DNA of 64,000 nucleotides from Megaustenia siamemsis (Eukaryota > Mollusca > Gastropoda > Stylommatophora > Ariophantidae), in assembly GCA_032433765.1 (NCBI GenBank), contig JAVIAB010000160.1:16321400-16385399 (forward strand). The letters run 5' to 3'. Below the pieces are notes generated by a model. That model was given only the letters and a program-made list of their open reading frames with translations, ran no database searches and was not told the DNA's origin. The number at the start of each line of letters is the position of its first letter. The stretch's first letter is position 1. Position numbers and translations under genes: made by a program. Positions 11,131 through 24,161 of this stretch are shown piece after piece.

Positions 11131-11805
11131 CAGCACATCTCACAATGAATGATATACAAGAGTTATTTGTTTTACTTCGAATACTCATTTTTTTTTCTCT
11201 CGACGCTGTTAGTTCAAAAAGGCGGATAAAGTAATGTAAATAAAGAAGGTCGAAGTTTTACAGCACTTTTTTAAAATATAGCCCTGGCAGCGGTATGCAG
11301 TCTACTCTTTTTGTGTGTGTTAAACTATAAATAGTTCTTCTAATGTGATAATAGTTGCTTAATGTGATAACGAAGCCTACTTGGCGGAGTCAGTCTTGGA
11401 TTTGACCAGCTACTCAATGCTACTCACTTGATATATATGATCAAACATTACGATCGTCCCAAATATGAATCGTATCCAGGTATTATCTGGTTTTTTGGGC
11501 GAACCATTTAATTTCAACCACGAAATTGGCTTTAGGTATTGACATTACCTTTTTGAGTTTGCGAAGGACGTTAACAGCGACTCTAGCTAATGATGTTTCG
11601 ATGAGTTCAATAATTTTGCGTCGCTGTTGGTTCTTTTTGCGACTGTACTACAAGCTACGTGTTTTTGTGTGTGTGTGTTCTACATTTCTTTCCTTACTTA
11701 ATTTGTTATTTATTTGTTGCTTTTTTAAAAACAAATCTTGGCACTGTAAAGCACTGACTGAATTTTTTTCTTCTCGTCTAACAGTTAGCACTTCCTCGCC
11801 ATCTA
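11131..11805. other. No recognisable feature
   Basis: AT-rich sequence with short homopolymers and a (TG)n patch near 11665. A forward frame starting at 11526 exists only because it runs into the following trinucleotide tract. Confidence 0.4.
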
Positions 11806-13590
<1,785 letters not shown>

Positions 13591-13998
13591 CACTTTCTCT
13601 TTTTACCGTTTGAGAATTGGAGGGAAAAACAAAGTTCTGGTACTTGCTCTTCAGCCAGTCTTAACCATTGTCAACCATTGTCACTTGATGCTGTTATACG
13701 TTTATCTGATGTTCTCATTCTAAAATAGTTTGGCTCTGATTCTCTCTTTATGTCTGTCTGTCGGTCTCTCTGTCTCTCTCTCTCTTTATATCTCCCCATT
13801 TGTTATGTTTGTACGCCTTATATGGCATTTTCTCACGTAGGCAACTATTGTATTTGTTATCTTTGTGCGTGGCTCACATTTGGCTCTATGTCAACTCTTA
13901 AAACCTCGTTTCTAATTGTGTCTCTTCTGACCACTCCTGTTATAATGTTCATTCTGGATCGATTGATGTGAATAAATATGAAGGTTCCTGGGATAAAA
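13591..13998. other. No recognisable feature; CT-rich patch
   Basis: A gtctgtctgtcggtctctct-type patch lies at 13752-13793. The rest shows no repeat or coding signature. Confidence 0.4.
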
Positions 13999-14262
13999 GA
14001 CAGTTGTCTTCCGTTGCCTTTATGCAGAGAAAGACAATTAACGTTTATTTGGCGTGTGATGCGGAAAGAAGGCACTGAGAATATTATAACAACTGACAGA
14101 AGGAATGGGAATGGATGGAGACAAAAATATTGAACAGCTTATCTAGATAGAATAATAAAAAATCATCGATTGAAATTAAGACGGGTATGACGGACCGAGT
14201 GATGTGGTCAGAGATGCCTAGACCAACCGGCATGCACCTGATGATGATGGTCACTTCTACAG
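13999..14262 (+). pseudogene. Non-LTR retrotransposon 3' fragment with (ATG)n tail
   Basis: Reads FIWRVMRKEGTENIITTDRR, corresponding to the usual GHVxRxEkLExixTTGKIEGKR region of endonuclease-RT polyproteins. A degraded stretch follows, then a short gatgatgatgg tail near 14245-14262 on the coding strand. It is heavily 5'-truncated. It may be a distant relative of family A, but the sequence differs enough to keep it apart. Confidence 0.5.
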
Positions 14263-14584
14263 CTCTTCTCAAACATCTCTTTTCTGTCGTGACTAACTCT
14301 TTTCCTGACTTGTTGGCAACTATATTGGCACTGGTATCATAGAGTGGGGAGACAGATGCTTTCTATCAGATTTATTGTGGTAATTTGCATCGAGTTGCTT
14401 TTGTCGGAGTTAAGCTAGCTGTCCCAATACCTGGTTTGTAGTACTTGAACCGAATATTAATTTCCTTATCCATTTTGCTTTCTTTGGAGTCCTAGATCCG
14501 TGAACTCTGATATCTGTTTTATACATGTGTCCTCTGTTGTTGTATTTACTTGTTGCTTCTCCTATCCATAATGCCATGACTTCT
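14263..14584. other. No recognisable feature
   Basis: Unique-looking AT-rich sequence without a convincing frame or repeat. Confidence 0.35.
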
Positions 14585-14751
14585 GGTTTTTTTCTGTTTT
14601 GGTTATCATATTATTTGTTTTACACTCCTGATTTATGAACGTGTGATTGGTTCTCATATTGTTTGTTTTACACTCCTGATTTATGAACGTGTGATTAGTT
14701 CTCATATTGTTTGTTTTACACTCCTGATTTATGGACTTTTAATATTGTGTT

Positions 14752-14791
<40 letters not shown>

Positions 14792-14793
14792 TG
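14585..14793 (+). repeat. 48-bp tandem repeat (three copies) and a poly-T tract
   Basis: Three copies of a unit containing ttctcatattgtttgttt, tacactcctgatttatg and aacgtgtgatt, spaced 48 bp apart (14651 and 14699). A run of more than 30 T follows at about 14754-14790. Confidence 0.85.
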
Positions 14794-14930
14794 TTTCGGC
14801 TTCCAGGGCCTGGTTATCACCAAAGACCATTTTCATTCATATCTTTTCCCCATTTTTGGGCTTGGCATCTTTACTTACACTGTCGATGTTGGTAATGAAA
14901 TAACATGGGAACTAAAACTAAGATTTGTAA

Positions 14931-15040
14931 AATGTTCTAATTATTTAATAATCCTGTATGATGCAGAATGTTCTAATTATTTAATAATCCTGTATGATGC
15001 AGAATGTTCTAATTATTTAATAATCCTGTATGATGCAGAA
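14931..15040 (+). repeat. 36-bp tandem repeat, three copies
   Basis: Three exact or near-exact copies of aatgttctaattatttaata plus atcctgtatgatgcag. The 36-bp period keeps a frame open, but no protein family is recognisable. Confidence 0.9.
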
Positions 15041-15049
15041 CGAATGATC

Positions 15050-15240
15050 GAGATTGAATCAGAAAACAGAGCTGAAAAGTGAAGTCTTTGTATGGGGAGA
15101 ATTTGGTGGAAGAAAAAGAAAGCAAAGAAGGAAGTCATGAATCAGCTGAAAATGAAAACAAAAATTAGCTACTTAACACCATTCGAAAAAAGACAAATAC
15201 ATTTTCTTGTATATGTGAAGAAACATAATACTCTTCTAAA
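15050..15240 (+). pseudogene. Family B non-LTR retrotransposon, interrupted copy B1, 5' part
   Basis: The reading (M)GRIWWKKKKAKKEV, NQLKMKTKISYL and VKKHNTLLKTS aligns with RIGRIGWKEKKTSYEVLEQ, LKMKRELLSTI and VKRHNSLLKV of the longer family B copy at 39553-42700. The frame is cut at about 15240 by insertion of another retrotransposon and continues at 15795. Confidence 0.7.
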
Positions 15241-15794
15241 AACATCTTCTGTATCAGGTCTACGTTTCATTAACAAAATGTATGTGAGAGAGTATGCATG
15301 TGAGAGTTGGAAAACAACAAGAGACATAGAAACAAAGTTGAACGCATTTGAAAATAAATCTCTAAGGAAAATACTTGGTATAGCGTGGAACGAATTCAAA
15401 ACAAACGAGGAAATTAGAGAAATCGCCAATCAACCACTAATATCTTCAGTAATAAAGAAAAGACGATGGTCATATGTTGGACATGTGATGAGGAGATATA
15501 ATAACCGAATAGCAAAGCAAGCCCTCATGTGGGAACCAAGAGATAAGAGTAAAAGAGGCCGATCCAGAGATACACTGGGAAGAACATTGATCAGAGAGGC
15601 AAGAGCAGCAGGAATAGGTTCCCTCAATCAGATACAATTGCTTGCACAGAACAGAGACAAATGGCGAGATTTGATAAAAGATTTTTAGAAGGATTGAACA
15701 CTGCTAGAATAATAATTTAGATAAGAGAAAGAGTATTTGGGTCTATGCCATATGGGCCGGCTACGGCTCGAAAGGTCAATAGATAGATAGATAG
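15241..15794 (+). pseudogene. Family C non-LTR retrotransposon 3' fragment nested in family B
   Basis: An open stretch of about 140 codons reads VREYACESWKTTRDIETKL, RKILGIAWNEFKTNEEI, RRWSYVGHVMRR, DKSKRGRSRDTL and NRDKWRDLIKDF, the typical C-terminal tail of a non-LTR ORF2 including the final W-R-D-L-I block. A stop at about 15686 is followed by a ~90-bp untranslated tail ending in (GATA)n at about 15778-15794. The flanks aaaaacatctt (left) and aaaagtcatctt (right) look like an imperfect ~11-bp target duplication. This is a short, 5'-truncated insertion with its last coding region intact, younger than the family B copy it interrupts. Confidence 0.75.
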
Positions 15795-15955
15795 AAAAGT
15801 CATCTTGGAAGGGAAGGTAGAAGGTAGACGCGGCAGGGGCAGACCAAGACAAAAGTGGACTGATAACAGCAAAAGGTAGGCAGGTAAACTATGACAACGT
15901 GCACTATCAAGACAAGAAATGTAGTAAAATGACACTCCATGGTAGCCTAAGATGT
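15795..15955 (+). pseudogene. Family B non-LTR retrotransposon, copy B1, 3' part
   Basis: Resumes with KVILEGKVEGRRGRGRPRQK, matching KVILEGKIQGKRGRGRPRLT of the other family B copies. It ends with gacactccatggtagcc at 15931, the family's 3' end. That last piece is also unit zero of the satellite that follows. Confidence 0.7.
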
Positions 15956-18345
15956 AGAGATGGTGCCCAATGAATGAATGACCCTTTATGTTAGCCAACC
16001 TTCGAATTAGAGACGGCACCCAATGAATGAATGACACTTTATGTTAGCCAACCTTCGATGTAGAGACGGCACCCAATGAATGAATGGCACTTTATGTTAG
16101 CCAACCTTCGATGTAGAGACGGCACCCAGTGAATGAATGACACTTTATGTTAGCCAACCTTCGATGTAGAGACGGCACCTAATGAATGAATGACACTTTA
16201 TGTTAGCCAACCTTCGATGTAGAGACGGCACCCAATGAATGAATGACACTTTATGTTAGCCAACCTTCGATGTAGAGACGGCACCCAGTGAATGAATGAC
16301 ACTTTATGTTAGCCAACCTTCGATGTAGAGACGGCACCCAATGAATGAATGATACTTTATGTTAGCCAACCTTCGATGTAGAGACGACACCCAGTGAATG
16401 ATAACACTTTATGTTAGCCAACCTTCGATGTAGAGACGGCATCCAATGAATGAATGACACTTTATGTTAGCCAACCTTCGATATAGAGACGGCACCTAAT
16501 GAATGAATGACACTTTATGTTAGCCAACCTTCGATGTAGAGACGGCACCCAATGAATGAATGACACTTTATGTTAGCCAACCTTCGATGTAGAGACGGCA
16601 CCCAATGAATGAATGACACTTTATGTTAGCCAACCTTCGATGTAGAGACGGCACCCAATGAATGAATGACACTTTATGTTAGCCAACCTTCGATGCAGAG
16701 ACGGCACCCAATGAATGAATGGCACTTTATGTTAGCCAACCTTCGATGTAGAGACGGCACCCAATGAATGAATGACACTTTATGTTAGCCAACCTTCGAT
16801 GTAGAGACGGCACCCAATGAATGAATGACACTTTATGTTAGCCAACCTTCGATATAGAGACGGCACCCAATGAATGAATGACACTTTATGTTAGCCAACC
16901 TTCGATGTAGAGACGACATCCAATGAATGAATGAATGACACTTTATGTTAGCCAACCTTCGATGTAAAGACGACATCCAATGAATGAATGAATGACACTT
17001 TATGTTAGCCAACCTTCGATGTAGAGACGGCACCCAATGAATGAATGACACTTTATGTTAGTCAACCTTCGACGTAGAGACGGCACCCAATGAATGAATG
17101 ACACTTTATGTTAGCTAACCTTCGATGTAGAGACGGCACCCAATGAATGAATGACACTTTATGTTAGCCAACCTTCGATGTAGAGACGGCACCCAATGAA
17201 TGAATGACACTTTATGTTAGCCAACCTTCGATGCAGAGACGGCACCCAATGAATGAATGACACTTTATGTTAGCCAACCTTCGATGTAGAGACGGCACCC
17301 AATGAATGAATGACACTTTATGTTAGCCAACCTTCGATGTAGAGACGGCACCCAATGAATGAATGACACTTTATGTTAGCCAACCTTCGATGTACAGACG
17401 GCACCCAATGAATGAATGACACTTTATGTTAGCCAACCTTCGATGTAGAGACGGCACCCAATGAATGAATGACACTTTATGTTAGTCAACCTTCGATGTA
17501 GAGACGGCACCCAATGAATGAATGACACTTTATGTTAGCCAACCTTCGATGTAGAGACGACATCCAATGAATGAATGAATGACACTTTATGTTAACCAAC
17601 CTTCGATGTAGAGGCGACATCCAATGAATGAATGAATGACACTTTATGTTAGCCAACCTTCGATGTAGAGACGACATCCAATGAGTGAATGAATGACACT
17701 TTATGTTAGCCAACCTTCGATGTAGAGACGGCACCCAATGAATGAATGACACTTTATGTTAGTCAACCTTCGATGTAGAGACGGCACCCAATGAATGAAT
17801 GACACTTTATGTTAGACAACCTTCGATGTAGAGACGGCACCCAATGAATGAATGACACTTTATGTTAGCCAACCTTCGATGTAGAGACGGCACCCAATGA
17901 ATGAATGAATGAATGACACTTTATGTTAGCCAACCTTCGATGTAGAGACGACATCCAATGAATGAATGAATGACACTTTATGTTAGCCAACCTTCGATGT
18001 AGAGACGGCACCCAATGAATGAATGACACTTTATGTTAGCCAACCTTCGATGTAGAGACGGCACCCAATGAATGAATGACACTTTATGTTAGCCAACCTT
18101 CGATGTAGAGACGGCACCCAATGAATGAATGACACTTTATGTTAGTCAACCTTCGATGTAGAGACGGCACCCAATGAATGAATGACACTTTATGTTAGCC
18201 AACCTTCGATGTAGAGACGGCACCCAATGAATGAATGACACTTTATGTTAGCCAACCTTCGATGTAGAGACGACATCCAATGAATGAATGAATGACACTT
18301 TATGTTAGCCAACCTTCGATGTAGAGACGGCACCCAATGAATGAA
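15931..18345 (+). repeat. 53-bp satellite derived from the 3' end of family B
   Basis: About 45 tandem units of 53 bp: atgaatgaatgacacttt, atgttagccaaccttcgatg, tagagacggcaccca. Starts at 16021 and 16074 fix the period; some units are 57 bp because of an extra atga. A subtype with gacgacatcca instead of gacggcaccca recurs near 16910, 17560-17690, 17945 and 18270. Each unit is homologous to the 3' end of family B elements (39299-39350: ctccatggtagccaactttc, gatgcggagatggcactc, then an ATG tail). Open frames over it read SFIHWVPSLHRRLANIKC and are not genes. Confidence 0.95.
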
Positions 18346-18480
18346 TGAAAGTAATGAACAAGTGTGGTGATAGGTCACACCCCTGTCTCACTCGAAACTT
18401 TACAGTGAAGAGTTTTGATGTTGTTTTTTTCACTTGTTCTAATTACACTTCTACAATCATTGTAAAGACTTTCGCATAAT
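18346..18480 (-). pseudogene. Reverse transcriptase fragment next to the 53-bp array
   Basis: On the minus strand this short segment reads KFRVRQGCDLSPHLFIT, the RT motif that normally reads GVRQGCxLSPxLFN. It runs opposite to the satellite's parent element and is too short to classify. Confidence 0.55.
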
Positions 18481-18489
18481 AAGCCGGAC

Positions 18490-18800
18490 AATAAATATAA
18501 AGGGACCAATGAGGAAATTCTCAAAGAGGCCAACATAAAAAGGGAACTCTTAAAAAACATCAGAAAGTAACAATCAACATTTTTCGGGCACATCATGAGA
18601 AGAAGAAAGTTGAAATACTTGGTTATAACTGGCAAAATAAAACGAAAGAGAGATCGCGGACGACAAAAAGAGAAAATACTGGATAGCTTGGTGTCGTGGC
18701 ATGGAAAACGGTCAACAACAGAACTGATACGATGCACTGTAGATAGAAAATTGTGGAAGGGCATGATCGCCCGCGCCAACCAGTATGGCACATGATGATG
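18490..18800 (+). pseudogene. Family A non-LTR retrotransposon, 3' fragment (copy A4)
   Basis: Reads the last ~100 codons of family A: NEEILKEANIKRELLKNI, RRRKLKYLVITGKIKRK, DSLVSWHGKRSTTELI and DRKLWKGMIARANQYGT, then a stop and an (ATG)n-type tail at 18793-18806. The final 66 codons (18595-18795) are uninterrupted. Confidence 0.75.
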
Positions 18801-20165
18801 ATAATAAGATATTTACTTAACCCATACGGAGTCATTATTTGCTATAGCATATTTCTATAAACTATGTCTTTCTCGTAGTCAAGAAAAGCAACAAATATGT
18901 TCTAAACACATTCCGGGCTAATCCTACGAGCGGCCTAACTGTAGAGATTACATCAGTGTGCACACACAGTTCTCTTTAATACAGTGGCACGGTATAACCG
19001 TTAACAAAACAATATCACCCATGAGCTATGCTATCAGTTCTATTACGACACCACCTACCGGCCACATTTCCTTCCAGGTTATGTTATCTCGTGCTCAAGC
19101 TGCTTAGTTTTTGCCATGTGGCGTTCAACGTCATCATTTTATGTTGCAGCTGTTGTTAGTCGTACACAGCCAGGTTTTTATTTATTTTTGTTACCTATTT
19201 CTTCTTCAGCAATGAGCTACTGCTAAGCCTTTAGATGTTTAGATCATCGTTGTTGTATAGGAGTTCAGCGATTGCCCATAGTTTGTCACGCAAGCTGCTT
19301 TCTCTGGACCATCTTTGTGTTCTTATGGTGTTGAGAATGCTGCGTGCGTTCTTATTGGATTTGTTTGGAATTTGGTCCATCTTTTTTTTCGAGGCACCTT
19401 CCAGTCACCCTGTTTTGTTGGTAATTGTATGGTAGGTATAATTTTGAGATCGTGAGTATTGATTCGATGACTTTTTGCCTTCAAAAGAGTTAACTTATTT
19501 AGGAGAATGCAAATTGATCAAGGCACCCTTACAACTTATGTAGAAAAATACCATACGATTTATCAGAAAAAGGTTGAGTAATTTTCCTCTTCTTTCTTTT
19601 CTCTTTCTCACTGGTGCCTAAAAGGTGTTGTGGTTATATCATTTGTCGCTCTTGAGCTGCTCGAACTGTCTGAATTAGTGATTTTCCTTTGTTGTTACAT
19701 ATGTCACTACATCTATCCATCTTCTTCTGGGTCTTCCTCATTACAAATAAATCCGTTCGAAATCACACACAAGAACACTTGAATTTCTTTTAAACTACGG
19801 GCATTGAAATTCATTTATAGCTTACATTTGAGTCCCTGGGAAAATTGCATCGTGTTGCCAGCACAGTCATGACCGGAAGTCCGGTAGAGCAATAACATCG
19901 TGAAAACTCAGCAAGAAATGACAATAGTTGAGGATGACAGATAAGCCAAATCTAGAACTTTATATCACATTCGACTCACGAAAGTGGGTTGCAACAAATA
20001 GATTGGGTTTCTATGGGAACGCCACGAATGGAGCAAGCCGGAATCCTCTCACTTCAAACACGAAATTCTATTTTCCTAACACAGCGCGCTTCTGTTTAAA
20101 TGTTGATGTATTTGTGAATGTCTCCGTGACTGATTTACGGCTGTGGTACTTTTCTTAGTCCCTTC
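18801..20165. other. Unassigned 1.4-kb stretch
   Basis: I see no repeat array or mobile-element motif. Frames at 19235-19435 and 19928-20158 are short and unrecognised. It may be the only single-copy-like DNA of any length in the window. Confidence 0.35.
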
Positions 20166-20304
20166 ATAATTTGATTATGTTATCTATGGAAGCTAAAGTA
20201 ATAGGATTCAATATGTTAGTGTGTTATAATTTGATTATGTTATCTATGGAAGCTAAAGTATTAGGATTCAATATGTTAGTGTGTTATAATTTGATTATGT
20301 TATC
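20166..20304 (+). repeat. 60-bp tandem repeat, segment 1, split by insertions
   Basis: Two full copies and a partial third of a 60-bp unit (ataatttgattatgttatct, atggaagctaaagta, ttaggattcaatatgttag). The third copy is cut at 20304 by the palindromic element; the array continues at 32874 and again at about 36709. Confidence 0.85.
20299..20304 (+). repeat. 6-bp target-site duplication, left
   Basis: gttatc directly precedes the element's AGTAGT terminus and is repeated at 32874-32879. Six bases is the known duplication length of Polinton/Maverick insertions. Confidence 0.75.
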
Positions 20305-20806
20305 AGTAGTAGTATAGCAGGAAGGATCTGACCCGTATTGTGGCGCTAAATTAACAAAGATATATAGGGCGGCGCGCGGCGCGCATAAAGCGTGCGGCGC
20401 AGGGGGAGTTAACCATGACCGCTCGTGTCGGGATGTTGACCTCTAGTCCCGGTGACCCGGAAGTAACGTGTTTATGTCTGGTGTGTGCTGACTTTGGAGT
20501 TCTTTATGTACTTGAGCGATAGTGATAGGTTAGTAGATTATACAACATCAATGAAAAACGATCAATATAGAACAGAAGACAAAATATATATTTTATTCTT
20601 TTATTATCTCAATAGGTGTATAACATACAGTGGGTATTATATAACATTACAAACATAGTCAGTACATTGAGTAAATATATAGTACAAGGATAACATTTAT
20701 TTATAGCTATGTAGTTGGGTGTCTGCTTGGCTATGTGTCGTCGATGAATCATAAGGGGTGAAACTGTTAGAGATTCCGGGTTAGTCTAAGCTGGTAGTGT
20801 AAAGAG
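20305..20806. other. Left subterminal region of the palindrome
   Basis: Begins agtagtagtatagcaggaag, with one AGT more than the right end. A CpG-rich block follows at 20349-20411 (ggcggcgcgcggcgcgc), then AT-rich DNA. On the minus strand, polyadenylation signals (TTTATT on plus) sit at 20592-20597 and 20600-20605, about 200 bp beyond the polymerase stop codon. Confidence 0.7.
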
Positions 20807-23800
20807 TTAAATATCTAGAGGCGTTGTCGAGACGTTATCAGCAGCTACCTTTCTTTTTATATAGAAATAGGAAAGAGCATTTCTTGTTTGACAATAGGAA
20901 AATATGGAATTATTTAAGACTTTGAAACCTACATTTTTCCCACCCTTAGCCTTTTGCGTGGCGAGAACCTCTAAAAACATATCTTTATCTAATTTGTTGT
21001 GTTGCTTGCTTAGCCCTTTACAACTGATTTTATCGTAATCCCCACTACAATGGTACGTCTTACTACATAAGCTAACAAGAGCTGTTCCTTCGTACTCTAG
21101 TTTAAAAAGCCCGGGCGTTCGTTTGGTGTATGCTTTAACACCCTTACAGTTTATACAGTCTGTCTTGCTAGTATGTTCATCGCAAAACTCGGCAGGAAAC
21201 CAGTCTTTATATACACTATTAAATTCATCCCGCAGACCTGACTTAACTATGTCCTCTAACTTAGGGGCGCTTAAAGCCAAGTATAAACTATCAGTATCTG
21301 TTTCACATAACTGAAAGTTGGACCTATCTACAAACTTATCTAAGAACTCGAAATAAAAATCTAACATACGAAGTTTTGCATATTGATAGACGAAGAAACC
21401 AATTTGTAGGGGCAAGTCCCAAACAGTTTTCTTTTTCTCCATCTCAATTTCAAAAAGATCCTCCCCTATTTCAGTCATCTTTTTAAACCGGGAACTATTA
21501 ATCATTTTCGATATCTCAGTCCCCTGAACGTACGAGACAGCGCTATGATTGGCCTTATTGGTTAGAGTCTTCCCGTAGGCTGAGTTTCCTAAGAGCTTCA
21601 TCGTATCGCTTACTATAGATTGACTTTCATCTAGATCACCAGCCCGCCTAGCGTCAGAAACCATTTCGCCAAACTTTTTAAAACAACTAGACGGTTGATA
21701 TTCTATCACTTGATAGATTTTTGTTACCGCCAATCCGTGGTCTAAATACCATTTTAACAGTGGTGTTGCCAACAAAATTTTTTCCCAACATAACTACCGA
21801 TTAGGGTGCGACGAGGGGTTGACAACAAGTTATGTTTGAGGGCATATTCACCCATAAACGGTCCAATATCGTCATGCGTGACGTCAATATTTTGAAAATT
21901 GGAGTCATCTCACTGAAATATTCCTTCAGGCGGTCGGGAACATGTAAATCACATTCCACTAAACCAAAACATGTCCCATCTGAAACAGAAGTCAGAATCT
22001 GTTTATCACTGAGAGGGAGCCCTTCTTTAGAGTAAGAGGGTCTAGCTCGAGGGATGGCTTTAGAAAGGAAAGCCCTAATGGTTGGGTCAGACTTTTTCAG
22101 AGCCTGCCACTCACATTCCCACATAACTTCTACTGGGACTTTTACCTCCTCGGTTAGGTAGGTGTGTATCTCACAAGTTTTTCAAACAGCTCGAACAAGG
22201 GCTTATTATTAACAGGGTTTCTATCTTTATCTTTGGTGAGGGGACAGTCTTTGTGACCATGGTACAGACAACCATGAAAATTGTAGCCTCTTCTATTGGA
22301 TTTATCCCACCCATCCACAGGGATATTTCTAGCACCCAATCGAAACTCACCACCGTTAAACTGAGTTTTCAACTCCACCCCTTTTTGGTGAGCGACCCAC
22401 GTTAACCACTCTCTACTTTGTTGGACATAATAGTTATCTTTTTCGACCCTAAACCCGGTCTCCATTCTTCTAATAATTGGATAATCTGTTGGCATTGGGT
22501 TCATCAGAGCCCAAAGATACAACGCGTTGGCATCGTAACCTTGGATGGATTTGACTACCTTTCCACCCCTAATAAGCGTTTTGCCTACCTCGTGATACCT
22601 ATGGAAAATTATAGAGGGACCCCCAACGATATTATCTCTAATCATTTTGTGTAGACTCGCCTGTTTGCTCGAACATAAACTAAACATTACACCCCTATCA
22701 ACGGTCTTAAAAAGATACTTTAAACAAACACCCGGAACCGAAATGGCGTCTTTAAAACAGTCTACACCCCGCTCCCCATAAAAGCGAACCTGCTGCTCCA
22801 AGGCTTCTAAAAAGGGGACTACATCTTTGTTGTTATACCACACCAAAAAGTCCCTAAGTGTGGTCATGTTATTGTCCTGCCATACCTTTTGCACAGAGCG
22901 TACTCCTCCTTGGAAATGTTGGAATTTTTTAACGACGAATAAAAGGCTTCGTGTGGGGGTAGTTCTCTCTCGTCCAACTTATTTAAATCTGTTACGTACT
23001 CGTAACAGAAAACACCCTTTGTCTCACTAATCTTATAAGCTGCCAGATATTTACTATAACTAAACCCGGGGGCTAGATAGTTTACTATATCTAAGAATTT
23101 TAGATTCTGTGTTGCAATACACATAAAGTTATTGTTTCTTTTAACTATAAACTTGAACGGGTTTGGTACTTTGTAGTCTACGTCCATTTTATTTTCCTCT
23201 TCTTCGATAACATCAGCTTCTTCTTCCATACTATCACCTTCTTCACCCACTTGGGCAGTGACATCCATGAAGTGCTTTATTAAATAAGGTTTAATGACGT
23301 TGACGTCAAATTTCCCCGAGTTAAACCCTAGCACTGGAAGCTCTTTTAAATACTCATCAAACCTAACTACTATCTTGTCTTTATTCAGAGCATGGAGTTG
23401 AGTAAAAATACTTTCAAACCGATCTCGCAACAACGAGTATGCCGTATCGGCGACACTAGTGAGATAATCAAGCATCTGACTAACTAAAACCTGGGGGTCA
23501 CCCTTGGTTATGAAGCATTTTGGGGCCTCCCACCCGGGACATTTGACGCTATAGAGCAGGAGAGGGGGACGTGTTTAGCTACAAAGGTAGTCGATTGCGT
23601 CTCTTTGGGAACATTCCTACTATCAAAGTAGCATTCATAATCGAATGTCGCCCTGAATGGGTAAATAAAACACTCTGGAGTACTGATCCCTTCAGCGCTG
23701 ATCGCGTCCCATACACTTTCAGGTGAAGAGTAAACACCACCCTTATATGTCTCTACAGCCATATCCCCAGTGCAAGTTTTTTCATGCTTATCCATACGCC

Positions 23801-24158
23801 AAAACTCTTTCCACAATTTCCCACATTTTCCACAAGAAAAGCTTTTACTAGCCCTAGAAAGATCATTTATATAAAAGAAGTGGTTTTTGTAAAGTAAAAG
23901 ACGGAGAGTTTCACTATAACTACTGCCGCTTCTCAGGACAATACGCAAGGCTTGCTCAGAATCAAACTCAAAAATATCTATGTTTATTGAAAAACAATTT
24001 TCTAAGAGAGGCATTTCAGCCAGAGTTACACCGGGAAAGTTACTTAACTTTAGAGATGGGTTAAACTGTTTGAAAAGTAGTCTTGAAGCCTTCCTAACAT
24101 CCTCAACAGAGCCACCTCGATGGACAGCTAGACAACGGAAGAAGCAAAGATTATCATT
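20807..24158 (-). pseudogene. Protein-primed-type DNA polymerase B, left arm (broken)
   Basis: Minus-strand pieces at 23508-24014, 22864-23475, 22154-22894, 21801-22124 and 20807-21775 together cover an exonuclease-polymerase of roughly 1,100 residues. Visible parts are a C-x2-C-x12-H-x3-C knuckle, Exo I FDYECYF, Exo II GFNSGKFDVNV, an acidic insert and Exo III WYNNKDV. Further on are Pol A GYDANALYLW, a region with FGLVECDLHVP, Pol B LLGNSAYGKT, Pol C ETDTDSLYL and the K-x-E-type LFKLEYEG. This set fits DNA_pol_B_2 enzymes, which prime on a terminal protein and would copy the linear element. Frame changes near 23,520, 22,890, 22,180, 21,890 and 21,780 coincide with homopolymers one base shorter than in the right arm. 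All catalytic motifs are still readable. Confidence 0.85.
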
Positions 24159-24161
24159 TTA

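Noticed and set aside
13999..14262. Treating this as a family A copy
   Set aside because: Only the general C-terminal layout is shared. The residues and the 3' end differ too much to assign it.
16833..18378. Minus-strand SFIHW…LHRRLANIKC repeat peptides
   Set aside because: They come from 53/57-bp satellite units. The array derives from an untranslated retrotransposon end.
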